A stretch of 64,000 nt of DNA, from the NCBI GenBank assembly GCA_029260075.1, contig JAJDDY010000087.1:310001-374000 (forward strand), in the 5' to 3' direction. The position numbers and the translations under genes are program-made. The notes below the pieces were generated by a model. That model saw nothing but the letters and a program-made list of their open reading frames with translations, did not search any database and was not told where the DNA came from. Positions within the stretch are counted from its first letter, which is position 1. Every line of letters begins with the position of its first letter. Shown in pieces: positions 35,834-46,200 of this stretch. The stretch is from Phycisphaerae bacterium (GTDB taxonomy: Bacteria; Planctomycetota; Phycisphaerae; UBA1845).

Positions 35834-38800
35834 TTAGACCCGTCGTCGGCGACGGGAAATCATCATCGAAACCAATCCCATGAGCGATGCGAACACGGTC
35901 ATGGACATTCCGAGACCGCAAAGGCTCGAGGGACGCTGGTCGGCGCTGTCCCGGATATCGCCCAAGCTGTTGTCGGGCACGTCCTGACCAGCGCCGGGAT
36001 CGACGAGGACGGGACCACGGGCTGTGACCACAATGGTCACCGGCCCGGCGTGGCCTTCGCCACCTTGTCCGTCGCTCACCCAAACTTCGACCTGGTAGGT
36101 ACCCGGCAGATCGAACGTCGGCGCAATGGTCTCGCCGAAGACTTCGTCGAACGGCTGACCGTCACGTGTGATCGCCCATCGATACGCCAGCTCATCACCG
36201 TCCAGATCGAACGAGTTGGTGGCGTTGAGGGATGGACTGAACGGCGCGGTCCCCGCGCGGGGACCGCTGCCAATGAACGCGTTAGGCGCGCGATTGCCCG
36301 CACTGTCCAGGACGATGACCGTCCGCGTCGTGCTGCGTGACGCATTAGCTTCGTCGCGAACCGTGAGGCGAACCACATAACCGTCCGACTTGGCGGTCGC
36401 ATAGCGATGGCTAACTTCCGGTCCGGCGTTGATGGCCGTAGCGCCGTCGCCGAACATCCAATCGAATCGCAGTGCAGCTTCATCGCCGTCCGGGTCGACC
36501 GACGCACGGGCGTTGAATGCAAACAGGGTACTCGTGCTTCCGGCAAAACCCGAAGACGGGTCTACGACGAAAACGGGCACCGGCGGAAGATTGTCTGGAT
36601 TATCTCCGGGGTCGTTGCCGCCGGTATCAGCCACAATCACCGTGGCCTGTCGACTGCCGGAGTTGCGCGGCGTTTCGTTGTCGAAGACGGTCAACCGAAT
36701 GGTGAACGTTCCGGCCGTGGGGTATGTATGCGAAGCGGTCTTACCCGAATCGTTGGCCGATCCGTCGCCCCACTCCCAGGTGTAGGCGCTGATGGTGCCG
36801 CTCGGTGGCTGGTCGCGCGAGTCGGTGGCGTCGACGAAGAACAGCTCGCCGAGAATTGGTACGTCGCGGTCGTTGGTCAGGCAGGGCAACGCCGTGCATC
36901 GATTGAACCGCGCTCGCGGATCTGAAGAGCCGGCGGCCGCTTCGCTAACCGTAACAGTCACCGGACCGAAGACAGCCTCACCATTGAACGTATCACGCAC
37001 CGTGGCGGTCACGGAGTAGACGTTGGCGGCATTGTACGTGTGGCGAACGGACCCGTCCGTCGCACCGGCCTCGCCGGTAAGCGGTAGACCGAGCGACGTC
37101 TGGCCATCACCCCAATTCCAATCGACAGTAAGCGTGTCGCCGTCCGGATCGAACGAATTGATCGCGTTGAACACGACCTCAAACGGTATGCTGCCTTGCA
37201 GTCGCGTACTGGACACGACAGCCACCGGGTCGGAGTTGCCGACGCGAATGCTTCTGGTGGCCGTATCCTTGGCGCCGCCCGTGTCTTCCACGGTCAACGT
37301 GGCCAGGAATTCGCACGGATTCGTCCGGGTACACGGCGTGCCGCTGGCGTCGGCCGTATAGGTATGTGTTGTTGTTTGGAATGCGATCCCGGGCGCCAAG
37401 GCGTCGTTGGCGGTGCGACCGTCTCCGAAATCCCAACGGTAGATCAAGTCCGACGCCGGCGTTTCGCCGTCGGTCGACTGTCCGGCGTCGAAGGAAATCT
37501 CCAGCGGTGCGAGGCCACTTCCGCGGGATACGGTAAAGGCGGCGCGCGGCGAATTATTCGTCACCGACACATTGCGTGAGAACTCGCCGAAACGCCCGTT
37601 GCTCGGATTGGTCGCCCGGAGCACGATCGTGAACAAGCCGGGCTGTTCGAAGCGGTGCGCGACAACGGGACCAGCCGCGCCAGGCGTGCCGTCGCCAAAG
37701 TCCCATGTGAAGTCCAACGGAGCGCCGTTGGGGTCGAAAGAACTCCGTGCGTCGAAGCTCACGTCCAAGGGCGGATCGCCGCTGGACGGCGTGAGCGTGA
37801 AGTCGGCCACCGGGTTTAACGTAACCTCGCCGTTTTCGATGGTCACCGCTTGGCTTGCTGCGGTGACGCCGGTGGTCACGAATGAGAAGCTATCGCCCAC
37901 GATGAAGGGCGTGGTGCCTTGGGTGATGGTAAACTGAACTTCTTCGTTGATGGACTTGTGCAGCGTGCCCGTCGTCGCTTGCGGGTAGAGACTGGGATTG
38001 GGGTTGTTTACGTCGAGCACCGGTTGGGTCAGCGTGCTGTTGACGCGCCATAGTTGGTTGGTGGCGTCGACAAGTTCGACGATCCACGCTTCGGACCGAG
38101 CCACGTTGGCCACGTTCACCGAAATTACTGCGAGTGATCCGTTGCCGACGTTGTTTCGCCCGCCGCGCGGTGTGGTAAAGCTTCGCTCGAAGCCGTCGGC
38201 GCCTGCACCGGGTGTGAGCGCGGCGAAGAGTACGTAGCGACCGTCAGCCACAGAGGACACATCCCACGACATGCTCAACTCGCCGGTTCCCGGCGTAGTT
38301 TTTTGCGTGGTACCGATCAGGTTATTGAACGAGGGTACAGGGTCGCAATGCGTATCGGCTGGGCAGTCGTCTGCCTTGGAGCAGAGCGCACCCGCTCCCG
38401 ATACGCCGATGCAACGTTTTTCGTCCTTGGCGTAATACAAGCCAATCGTCGTACCACCGAACACGTCCGTCGCTCGGAAGTTCACCTGGAAGTTGCTGTT
38501 TACCGATTCGCTGTTGGGCGGGTTGAGAAACTGCAAGCTAGGAATGTTGGTCGGAACCCAACTGATTCTTAAGGCGATAGACCCGAAACCATCCGGCGTG
38601 ATATCGGTAATGTCGATGCCCGTCCAACGGTTTTGTGTGTCCCACCGTGCGGCGGGGAGGGTATCGAAGCTGAACCTGAAAGCGCCTGAACTTCCAGGCC
38701 ACACATCGCCGGTGTCGCCGCGATCGTCCACGCTGTTGTCCGTGGATTCTCGACAACTGAACAGCTCGTCCAAACCATCGGCTTCGATGATTTCGTATTG

Positions 38801-41800
38801 GAACGGTGCGGAAGTCTGCTGGGTCGGCAGGGCTTCTGGGTTCGCGTCGTCCAGATTGGTGTGCATGATCAACATGCCGGCGCCGGGCATACGCAAATCA
38901 AATCCACTTCCGGCGGACCAGAAATAGTATCGCTCGCCTGGGCGCTCCTCGTTTTCGAGAAAGAAATAGCTGTCGTCGCGCACGAACTCAGCCGGCGGAA
39001 GCGTCAAAGTCTTGGGGACGCCTGGCGTCAGAACGGTTGTCAGATCAACAGGCTTAATCCATTCCGTGCAAGATTCTTCCTTGAGAATCGGCACGGGGTG
39101 AACGAGCCCACCATTGGCCATGATTCCCCACGCACCGATCGGGCAGTTCTCTTGGGGTTTCGGAACGGGAGCATACACATCGTAGTCGTACAGATCGGGA
39201 AACCCTTCCCATGTATGGAGGTATTCATGGGCCGCGAATGCCGTTTGAAACCCGCCAGTCGGTATCGAACGACCTTCCGCCGGCGCCCCGAGGCTGATCA
39301 ACAGATTCTGAAAGAACAAATTCCAGCTAGTTCGGCCCGCCGAATTCGGTAACACCTTATCTGGGTTGTCGTTATCCTCATTGTGAATGGGAATATAGCC
39401 CGGCGCGCGATTGAAATCACCCGGCGCGTGCCCCCCTGCGGGTAGCAAGACGATACCGGAGAGGACGCCATCCGCGAAGATTATGTTGTCTTCAATAGGA
39501 CTGTCGGGGTCAAGGAACTGAGGAGGGACGAAACTACCCAACGCTCCGCCTCGGCTCCCGCACGTCAGTCGCGCCATCGTGACGGGATCAACGAAATCAT
39601 CGAAGTCGATCTTACGGTCAATGACCTCAATGCAATCCTCTATTAACCGATCCCGATTGAAGGGGTAGAACGAATCCACACCATTGTTCGGCGAGCCGAC
39701 AACCGAGTCAGCCTGGTAATTCTCCGACCCCGGGTGACGACACTCACCCTGATCGACGAGCCCATCCAAGTTGTAGTCGCGGAAGCCCATGTTGGCGCCG
39801 GGAAACATTCCGGCGTAAGGGTGCGATCGGGAAATGCCGTATTCTTCAAGGTCCGTTTCCCACGCAAACCCGTTATTGAATGGCGGCTCGGTTCGCCAGG
39901 TCAACAGTTCCATAGTAAGAAGGTTGCCGGCGTCGCGTCCGTTGTTGCCGTGAATGTCCGTGGCGTAGGGTCCGGCGGCTCGAAGGATGAAATCCGGTCC
40001 GGAGCCGGACGGTACACCGATACCGCGATCCTGCCCCCAGATGTCTTGCGTGCTTGGTGACGTCACTTCGCCGAGACGCTGATCGCCCGCACGATGGTAT
40101 TTCGACGAAGGCAAGTCATCGTGTTCGACCCAGCCATCGTAGAAGATGCCCGCGCTGCTGGCGCCGTTGACTTCTTCGGGAAGAATCCGTGCGTCGCAGA
40201 GTTGTTCAAACCCGTTGTTCAGTTGGCCGAGCTCGAAGGCAATCCCGGCGTCGAGGCCGGTATCGCAGCCAATCCATCCGGTCCCGTCGCCGTTACGTCC
40301 GCCGGCGTTGGCCTGGAAGAAGCGCCGGTTGACCAATGGATCGTAGGTGCCGGTGTCTACGTCGGGAAAGGGTTCATACGGTTCGATCCGATCATCGGCT
40401 GGCCAAGGCGGCGCCTCACACGCTATTGTTCTGGGGTTGTTCTCGTCCGCTGTCAGGGAGGGATCGAAGTTTTCGTTTTCGCATTTGCACGGGATGAACA
40501 ACGGTGTTGTCGGGTCGGAATCTACTGAGAAAAATTCAGGATTGAAACACGCGAGGGCGTTGTATCGATCGCGCCATGCATCTTCGTACCAATCATCATC
40601 GCCAGCTTGGATGGAGCTTCCGGGCAACGGTGTACGAGTATCCAGCCGGCCGCTGCTACCACCAAGAGAGGGCCGGGAGCGCATTTTCGTAGTGAACAAC
40701 GTCGTACCGCCGGGAGCGTTCGGGGCGGTAGCATTCGTCCAGGAGTCCGGCGGGTTGAACTCAACATGGAACCCGGCGACGCATGCGTTTTCGAGCATGG
40801 ATCCGTCGGGTAGTCGCACCGAAGAACATGGGCATGCTCCCGCGACCAGGTCCGTCGGGCAGGGGCATGTTCCATCGGCGAGCAACCCGGTCGGGCAATT
40901 GGTGGAATCCCAACAGATGCATTCCGTCAGCAGTTCACGCGGGTCGTGCTGACCATAGACGGCTCGCGTGCCGGCCTCTTTGACCAACTCCTCGACGCCA
41001 TCGATGCAGGTACTTCCCGGCGGACAATCGGCATCGACCTTGCACGACGCCCTGCCCTTGTCGCAGAATCGTCCTCGTCCCGGGTAGTTGTTGCGGATAT
41101 ACGCATCGTCGCCATAGGAGAACGACCGCCCATCGGGGTTGAGCTGTACGAGATCTGCCACAGGGCTAGCGGGGTCATAGACCTTGATCCAATGCGCACG
41201 TACATCCTCGCGGTTGGGCGACGCGGCTTCGATATCGAACACGTCCGGATTCCAGCGGCGGAGGAAGTTCTCGAACGGTTCGACCATATCGAGCGACGAG
41301 CTGTTGTTGGAATCGTCGTACTCGCATCGGTCGACAAGTTGCGCGTCTGCGAGCGGGAACAAGAAGGCCCGACAAACTGTCTTGCCGTTGCAGGGATCGT
41401 CGGGATCAGTTACCTCAGATTCGATGCACGTCGTTCCGTCGGCTTCATCAAATTGACATTCATCGGGAATACCGTCGGGCGTTACGCCGTCGCAAAATCC
41501 CCCCGCGCCTTCCACGATCGGCAGGCGATCTTCACTATCGCCGCACAGCGAAGCGTTACCCGGAATCTCACGCCACCCCGTCGCGCGGCACTCAGCCGAG
41601 AAGCAGTTGACGTCGCACGAATCGGGAATCAGGTTGCCGTTGCAGTCGTTGATGTCCCCGCTAGGCCCGGTCCATTTACCCGGAGGGCAGGAACCGGGGT
41701 CCGGAAAGGCCTCGCAGCCCTGCGTGCCAGGTCCATCGGGACAGCAGTCTGGGTTGCCGTCGTTGTCCGAATCCGGATACACAACACAGTTGGCCGGGTT

Positions 41801-42577
41801 GTCGGGCGCTCCGTTGTTGTTCAGGTCGATCCAGGGCATGCGGTTGTCGGGACGTCCGTCACCATTCCAATCCATCGTGTTGTTCGTTTCGTCGAGTCCA
41901 TCCCAGCGACCGTCGCCGTCCATGTCCACGAATCGCTCGCCCGGCTTCCAGACGGGTAGCCCCGTGCTGGTAAGGTGGCTGCTACCCGACCCGGGAACAA
42001 AGGGACCGTTATCGTTGGTTCCGGGGTTACCGTCCTTGTCGATAATGGATTGAGCGAGGCTTCCTAGAAACCGTTCGCCCTCGCCATATTCATAGAGACC
42101 CGTCTGATTGAGATCGAAGAAATTGGACGGTGAGTTCCGAAGCGTCGGGTCGGCCAGGTTGTCGCCTACCGGCGGTCCGGTTCCGGCGCCGTCGCGTGCT
42201 GCATCGATGAGCGGAGGTTGAATGGCCCAGGGAAGTTCGATCCATCCGACGGCGTCACCCGAAATCTTGACGTCGCCATAGCTGACCTCGTCCCAATATT
42301 CGGCGAACGAATTGATGGCCGGGTTTGTGGTGTCGAAGTATTGGTTGAAGATGGCCTGTGGATTGATCAAGCCGCCGTTCGGCTGCCCCAACGGGTTCGC
42401 ATCGCTACCGCGATCGGGACCCGGGTATTGCTTGGGTGAAGTAGCCAAGATCACCAGAAACTGTCGTTCGCCCGCCATGAGCTGTGGCGCCATGATCAGT
42501 AGGCCACCGACCACGGCGGCAAGCCAAGCGTTGGCGACGGAGCGAAGCTGTTGATTGTGTTCTTGACGGCGTCTCAT
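35834..42577 (-). CDS. Giant secreted M6-like metalloprotease with PKD repeats and C-terminal sorting signal
   Basis: A 2247-aa protein. Residues 1-36 are a signal peptide (WLAAVVGGLLIMAPQLMAG). The start QFLVILATSPKQYPG and SFAEYWDEVSYGDVKISGDAVGW resemble immune-inhibitor-A/M6 peptidases. Zinc motif HEYLH lies near residue 1117 (AAHEYLHTWEGFPDLYDYD), followed by GAWGIMANGG. Near 190-400 are calcium-loop-like and Cys-rich texts (DMDGDGRWDGLDETNN, DSDNDGNPDCCPDG). At least five PKD domains fill about 1640-2170 (WDFGDGT, WNWGDGQT, WEWGDGS). The C-terminus has LCGLGM, a hydrophobic helix and RRRRR, a membrane or sorting tail. Likely a surface-attached or exported protease. Confidence 0.85.
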   Translation of the reverse strand: MRRRQEHNQQLRSVANAWLAAVVGGLLIMAPQLMAGERQFLVILATSPKQYPGPDRGSDANPLGQPNGGLINPQAIFNQYFDTTNPAINSFAEYWDEVSYGDVKISGDAVGWIELPWAIQPPLIDAARDGAGTGPPVGDNLADPTLRNSPSNFFDLNQTGLYEYGEGERFLGSLAQSIIDKDGNPGTNDNGPFVPGSGSSHLTSTGLPVWKPGERFVDMDGDGRWDGLDETNNTMDWNGDGRPDNRMPWIDLNNNGAPDNPANCVVYPDSDNDGNPDCCPDGPGTQGCEAFPDPGSCPPGKWTGPSGDINDCNGNLIPDSCDVNCFSAECRATGWREIPGNASLCGDSEDRLPIVEGAGGFCDGVTPDGIPDECQFDEADGTTCIESEVTDPDDPCNGKTVCRAFLFPLADAQLVDRCEYDDSNNSSSLDMVEPFENFLRRWNPDVFDIEAASPNREDVRAHWIKVYDPASPVADLVQLNPDGRSFSYGDDAYIRNNYPGRGRFCDKGRASCKVDADCPPGSTCIDGVEELVKEAGTRAVYGQHDPRELLTECICWDSTNCPTGLLADGTCPCPTDLVAGACPCSSVRLPDGSMLENACVAGFHVEFNPPDSWTNATAPNAPGGTTLFTTKMRSRPSLGGSSGRLDTRTPLPGSSIQAGDDDWYEDAWRDRYNALACFNPEFFSVDSDPTTPLFIPCKCENENFDPSLTADENNPRTIACEAPPWPADDRIEPYEPFPDVDTGTYDPLVNRRFFQANAGGRNGDGTGWIGCDTGLDAGIAFELGQLNNGFEQLCDARILPEEVNGASSAGIFYDGWVEHDDLPSSKYHRAGDQRLGEVTSPSTQDIWGQDRGIGVPSGSGPDFILRAAGPYATDIHGNNGRDAGNLLTMELLTWRTEPPFNNGFAWETDLEEYGISRSHPYAGMFPGANMGFRDYNLDGLVDQGECRHPGSENYQADSVVGSPNNGVDSFYPFNRDRLIEDCIEVIDRKIDFDDFVDPVTMARLTCGSRGGALGSFVPPQFLDPDSPIEDNIIFADGVLSGIVLLPAGGHAPGDFNRAPGYIPIHNEDNDNPDKVLPNSAGRTSWNLFFQNLLISLGAPAEGRSIPTGGFQTAFAAHEYLHTWEGFPDLYDYDVYAPVPKPQENCPIGAWGIMANGGLVHPVPILKEESCTEWIKPVDLTTVLTPGVPKTLTLPPAEFVRDDSYFFLENEERPGERYYFWSAGSGFDLRMPGAGMLIMHTNLDDANPEALPTQQTSAPFQYEIIEADGLDELFSCRESTDNSVDDRGDTGDVWPGSSGAFRFSFDTLPAARWDTQNRWTGIDITDITPDGFGSIALRISWVPTNIPSLQFLNPPNSESVNSNFQVNFRATDVFGGTTIGLYYAKDEKRCIGVSGAGALCSKADDCPADTHCDPVPSFNNLIGTTQKTTPGTGELSMSWDVSSVADGRYVLFAALTPGAGADGFERSFTTPRGGRNNVGNGSLAVISVNVANVARSEAWIVELVDATNQLWRVNSTLTQPVLDVNNPNPSLYPQATTGTLHKSINEEVQFTITQGTTPFIVGDSFSFVTTGVTAASQAVTIENGEVTLNPVADFTLTPSSGDPPLDVSFDARSSFDPNGAPLDFTWDFGDGTPGAAGPVVAHRFEQPGLFTIVLRATNPSNGRFGEFSRNVSVTNNSPRAAFTVSRGSGLAPLEISFDAGQSTDGETPASDLIYRWDFGDGRTANDALAPGIAFQTTTHTYTADASGTPCTRTNPCEFLATLTVEDTGGAKDTATRSIRVGNSDPVAVVSSTRLQGSIPFEVVFNAINSFDPDGDTLTVDWNWGDGQTSLGLPLTGEAGATDGSVRHTYNAANVYSVTATVRDTFNGEAVFGPVTVTVSEAAAGSSDPRARFNRCTALPCLTNDRDVPILGELFFVDATDSRDQPPSGTISAYTWEWGDGSANDSGKTASHTYPTAGTFTIRLTVFDNETPRNSGSRQATVIVADTGGNDPGDNPDNLPPVPVFVVDPSSGFAGSTSTLFAFNARASVDPDGDEAALRFDWMFGDGATAINAGPEVSHRYATAKSDGYVVRLTVRDEANASRSTTRTVIVLDSAGNRAPNAFIGSGPRAGTAPFSPSLNATNSFDLDGDELAYRWAITRDGQPFDEVFGETIAPTFDLPGTYQVEVWVSDGQGGEGHAGPVTIVVTARGPVLVDPGAGQDVPDNSLGDIRDSADQRPSSLCGLGMSMTVFASLMGLVSMMISRRRRRV

Positions 42578-43296
42578 AGGTTGGCCACTCCCGTTGAACC
42601 TTGCTGGTGATTACGGCACCCGGCGCCGCAACAACCGCGTTTTCGATCTTATGAAGTCTTGAGGGTTCCCCAAGTACATAGCGCAGGTCATCTGTTTGCG
42701 CCAAGGCGGGCTTAATTCTTCACGTCGCTCGCGGCTTGGACGCCGTAGCACCCGGTCGCGAACCGCAGCGCACGACGACCGTTCGACGTGGCTGCGCCGC
42801 GCAAGACGACAAGGCCCGTGGCCCGCCGTACGCCCGGCCCGGCCGGTCTCAGCGCAGCCATACGGCCGCTCGTCGGCAAGGCCGCCTTGCGGATTCGTTC
42901 CTATCCCACCAGCAATCGTATCGCCGTTTGCAAGTGTCTGTCAACCGATCGAACGCCTTTGCGGGTCCGCAGCCCGACGTGTGAATGATTATCGGCGAAG
43001 CTGTGACTTGCGAAGCTCATACGGACGAATGACGGTGGATTCGGCGTGGTTTTCGGATCGAAACAAGGTGCGTGACCGTGGCTCCTCGACGCAATGAGCG
43101 TCAGTAAGAAGACGCTCGAGAAGGTTCACGACGAACCGAGCCGCGACCGTAAGGAAGCGTTTCTTGAGCTGTCATAAGCGGATTTCAAACGTCCGCTCCG
43201 TTACGGGCGCGGCTCGGTAAGAAGCTTCTCGCAAAGGTTCTAATGGATCACCGGCTGGAAGCCGGTGCCACACTTTTTCCATAGGCTCACTGGATG
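42578..43296. repeat. Non-coding 720-bp spacer with nested palindrome and ACCGGCT hairpin
   Basis: 42580-43100 has several overlapping Arg-rich frames with no motif and is read as non-coding, GC-rich DNA that probably includes the promoter of the 2247-aa protein. The nested palindrome lies at 43136-43217, and an ACCGGCT hairpin at 43250-43266, both just after the FG-GAP gene's 3' end. Confidence 0.6.
43136..43217. repeat. Nested palindromic element after the FG-GAP gene
   Basis: Left arm CCGAGCCGCGACCGTAAGG and right arm GTTACGGGCGCGGCTCGG are near reverse complements. Outer flanks GCTCGAGAAGG and AGCTTCTCGC add a weaker outer stem. Confidence 0.8.
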
Positions 43297-46200
43297 CTAG
43301 GGCACGACGGATCCGTAAATCAGATAGGCTTCGCCGCCGTTTTGGACTCCGACGCCGGTGTTCGAATCGCGCCTTGGATCAGCCAAGACCGATCCGAGGA
43401 GTATGTCCGCGCGGCCGTCGCCGTCAACGTCTCCGGCGGTAGCGAGCCCGTTGGAGCGCCCGCGCCCGGCTTTGGTGGAAATCCCGCCTTCGGTGGTGCT
43501 GCCTGCGTCGCCGCCACCGAGCCGATCACCCGCGCACTTGCCGACCACCATCATGCCTCGAAGCTGGTTGCTTCCGAGCTGGTCGATACTGATTGTGCTG
43601 TCCGCACCTGAGCATGTTTCGGTCGTAGTGCAATCGTCATCGATCGAACACGTCTTGCCCGAGGTGCTGCACACGCGAATTTGATCGAGGCGGTTCTTGC
43701 CGAAAATCACATAGACCAAACCGGCGTTTTCGAGTTGACCGTTAAGGCCGACACAGGCTGTGGGCAGACTGGAAATGAGTGAGGGCTCGTCTTGGATACC
43801 GTCGAAGTCGAGGTCCAGTCCGGGCTCGGTCAGTTCGTCGTTGATATCAAGTGGGTCGGGATCGAAACGCGGTGAGGCGTTCGGTGCGGCCACCAGGAGA
43901 TCGTTCGTTCCGTCACCGTCGATATCGCCCGCGTTGGTGATGTTGAACCCGAACCGCCCGGTCGGATCCAGGGCGTTTCCGGTGATTCTCGCGGCCACCG
44001 GGCGGCCGTCCGCGGTGCGCCGACTGCTGAGCAAGTCCTGGACCGACGTACCACCCTTGGGCGTGACCAAGCCGGAGTTGCCGAACACAACAATAATTTC
44101 GCCGACACCACCGGATGCGTTGGGACTACCGATGACCAAGTCGTTAATGCCGTCGCCGTTGAAATCCACCCCGGTCACCAAGCTTGAACCTAAGGCGTCG
44201 AATCCGCCGCTACTGGTCAACAACATGCCGTCCAGCCGGCTGGAATCGTCGGGCGCTAGTTCGAGTTTTCCAAGAACGAAACTTCCCTCAAGCGCGACGC
44301 CGCGACGGTAGGCGATGTATACGCGTCCGCGACTGCTGGCTGCACTGGGCGCTCCGACGGCGAAGTCGTTGAGCCCATCACCGTTGAAGTCATCGAGCCC
44401 CAGCACATGCTCGATGTTGTCCTGACTGGAGCCGGTGATCCGTAGCGCACCGAGTGGGGTGTCGCGATCGGCGCTGCAGTGGCTGACAAATCCCATCATG
44501 TACTGGTGGGGCGTTGGTGGCGGCGAGCCGTTACCGGAGAAGAAATCCGGCTCCCAGAGGTTGCGGTTGTTCGCCAAGTACGCCACGCCGGCGCTGTCGA
44601 TGTCGGTGTCCACACCGGGAACCAGAAACGCGAAGGCGCGACGTTTTGGGGCACTAATCAGAAGTTCGCCGGGACCGTCGTCGCCGCGAGAGTTACTGGT
44701 ACTTATGGAGCTACCGAATCGGTCGCCCACGTTGATTCCCAGGATGCGAGCGCCGAAGGGTTCCAGCGGAAATGCGGCGATGGGATAGAACCCCGAACCA
44801 CCCTCAAGGCCGAATTCCAATGTGTTGCCGCTTAGTAAGGGGCTGAATAGCGGTGAGTTGCGATCCGGACAGTTGGCTAGGTTAAACGTTGTGGCGCAGA
44901 CACCGTCGGCGGGCGTGCCGGTCTCGACGGTAAACCCAAGGTTGGACCAAAGCGGCGGCGCCAGGGGCGAGATGAAACCGAGCGATGGCCCGATGATCGT
45001 ATCGTTTACGCTGTCCGTACCGGCCGCACAGAGGGCGGGGGTCGGTGGGTCGGTGGTCGCATCCGGAGGTTGGACCGCGAACTGATCGGCCACGGCCTGG
45101 TTGATATCGTTCGGCTCCAAGGTGACATCGGAAAACTGCCGACCCACCACGTCGAGATTTATTACGGGGACGGAGAAGTCGGGAAACGCCAAAGCCGTGT
45201 TGAAACTGCTAAGCACAACGACGCCGCCAGCCAAGAACTGCCCCGCTTGCTCCAAGGGTCCAATGTCAGGCGTATTCACCGACGCGGAGAGCGCACTTGA
45301 GTCGGCGTGCGGAAACCCAAAAGCGAGTTCGTCGACACCATCGAAATCGACGTCGGGAATCTGTGCGATCGTTGCGAGACCATCCGTATTGTCCGAGTTG
45401 TTGACGGTCCTGATTCCGGTGAGCGTGACACCACGTAGTATGGTTGATCCGACCGAGTTCAGGTTGAATTCACCCGCTACCTTGGTCGCACCGGCCGCTC
45501 CGTAGATGACATACGCTTCGCCCGGACCGATGCCGGACGGATTGAGGAAGAATGGCTTGCCAAACCGCGAGCCAACGACGAAGTCGTCGAGTCCATCGCT
45601 GTTCAGGTCGCCTGCCGAGCTGAACGCTGTCCCCGCGTTGTCTTCAAAGTTTACGCCACCAAACACAGCACCTTCGAACGACGGGTTGGCGCCGGTGAGC
45701 GAGCCGAGCCAGACGATCGGCGGGAGCGACGACACGCGTACGAGTTGCGGGGCGGCGTCTTGAATCAATGTACCGTCGCGCAGGTTGACGCGAACGATGA
45801 TTTCAAACTGCCCCGACGCATCGGTCACGAACGACGCAAACTTCACCGTGACCGGCGCGCCCGAAAGAATCGACACGTCAGTCGTAGTGGTGCTGCCCTG
45901 GCGTCGTGCGAAGACATCGACGGTGACGGCGTCATCCGGCGGCACGTTGGTGGTCCAATCGATGGCCACAGTTGATCCCGGAGCGACGGGAAGCGAACTG
46001 TTGGGCGACGTGACCGTAACCGTTGCGGTGCGCACGATTTCTACCGTCCCTGAGGCGTACACGGTCACCGGGATGCTGCTGCCGCCGATGGTTCGAACCG
46101 TTGCCCCGATGAACCACACGCCCTCGGGAAGATCGGTGGGTAGGGGGAACGTGGTGGTAGTACCCGGGAGATTCTCCACGATTATATCTCGAAAGCCGTT

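Noticed and set aside
42696-43097. 133-codon plus-strand frame
   Set aside because: Arg/Pro/Ser-rich translation of GC-rich DNA with overlapping frames of similar length; no family resemblance.
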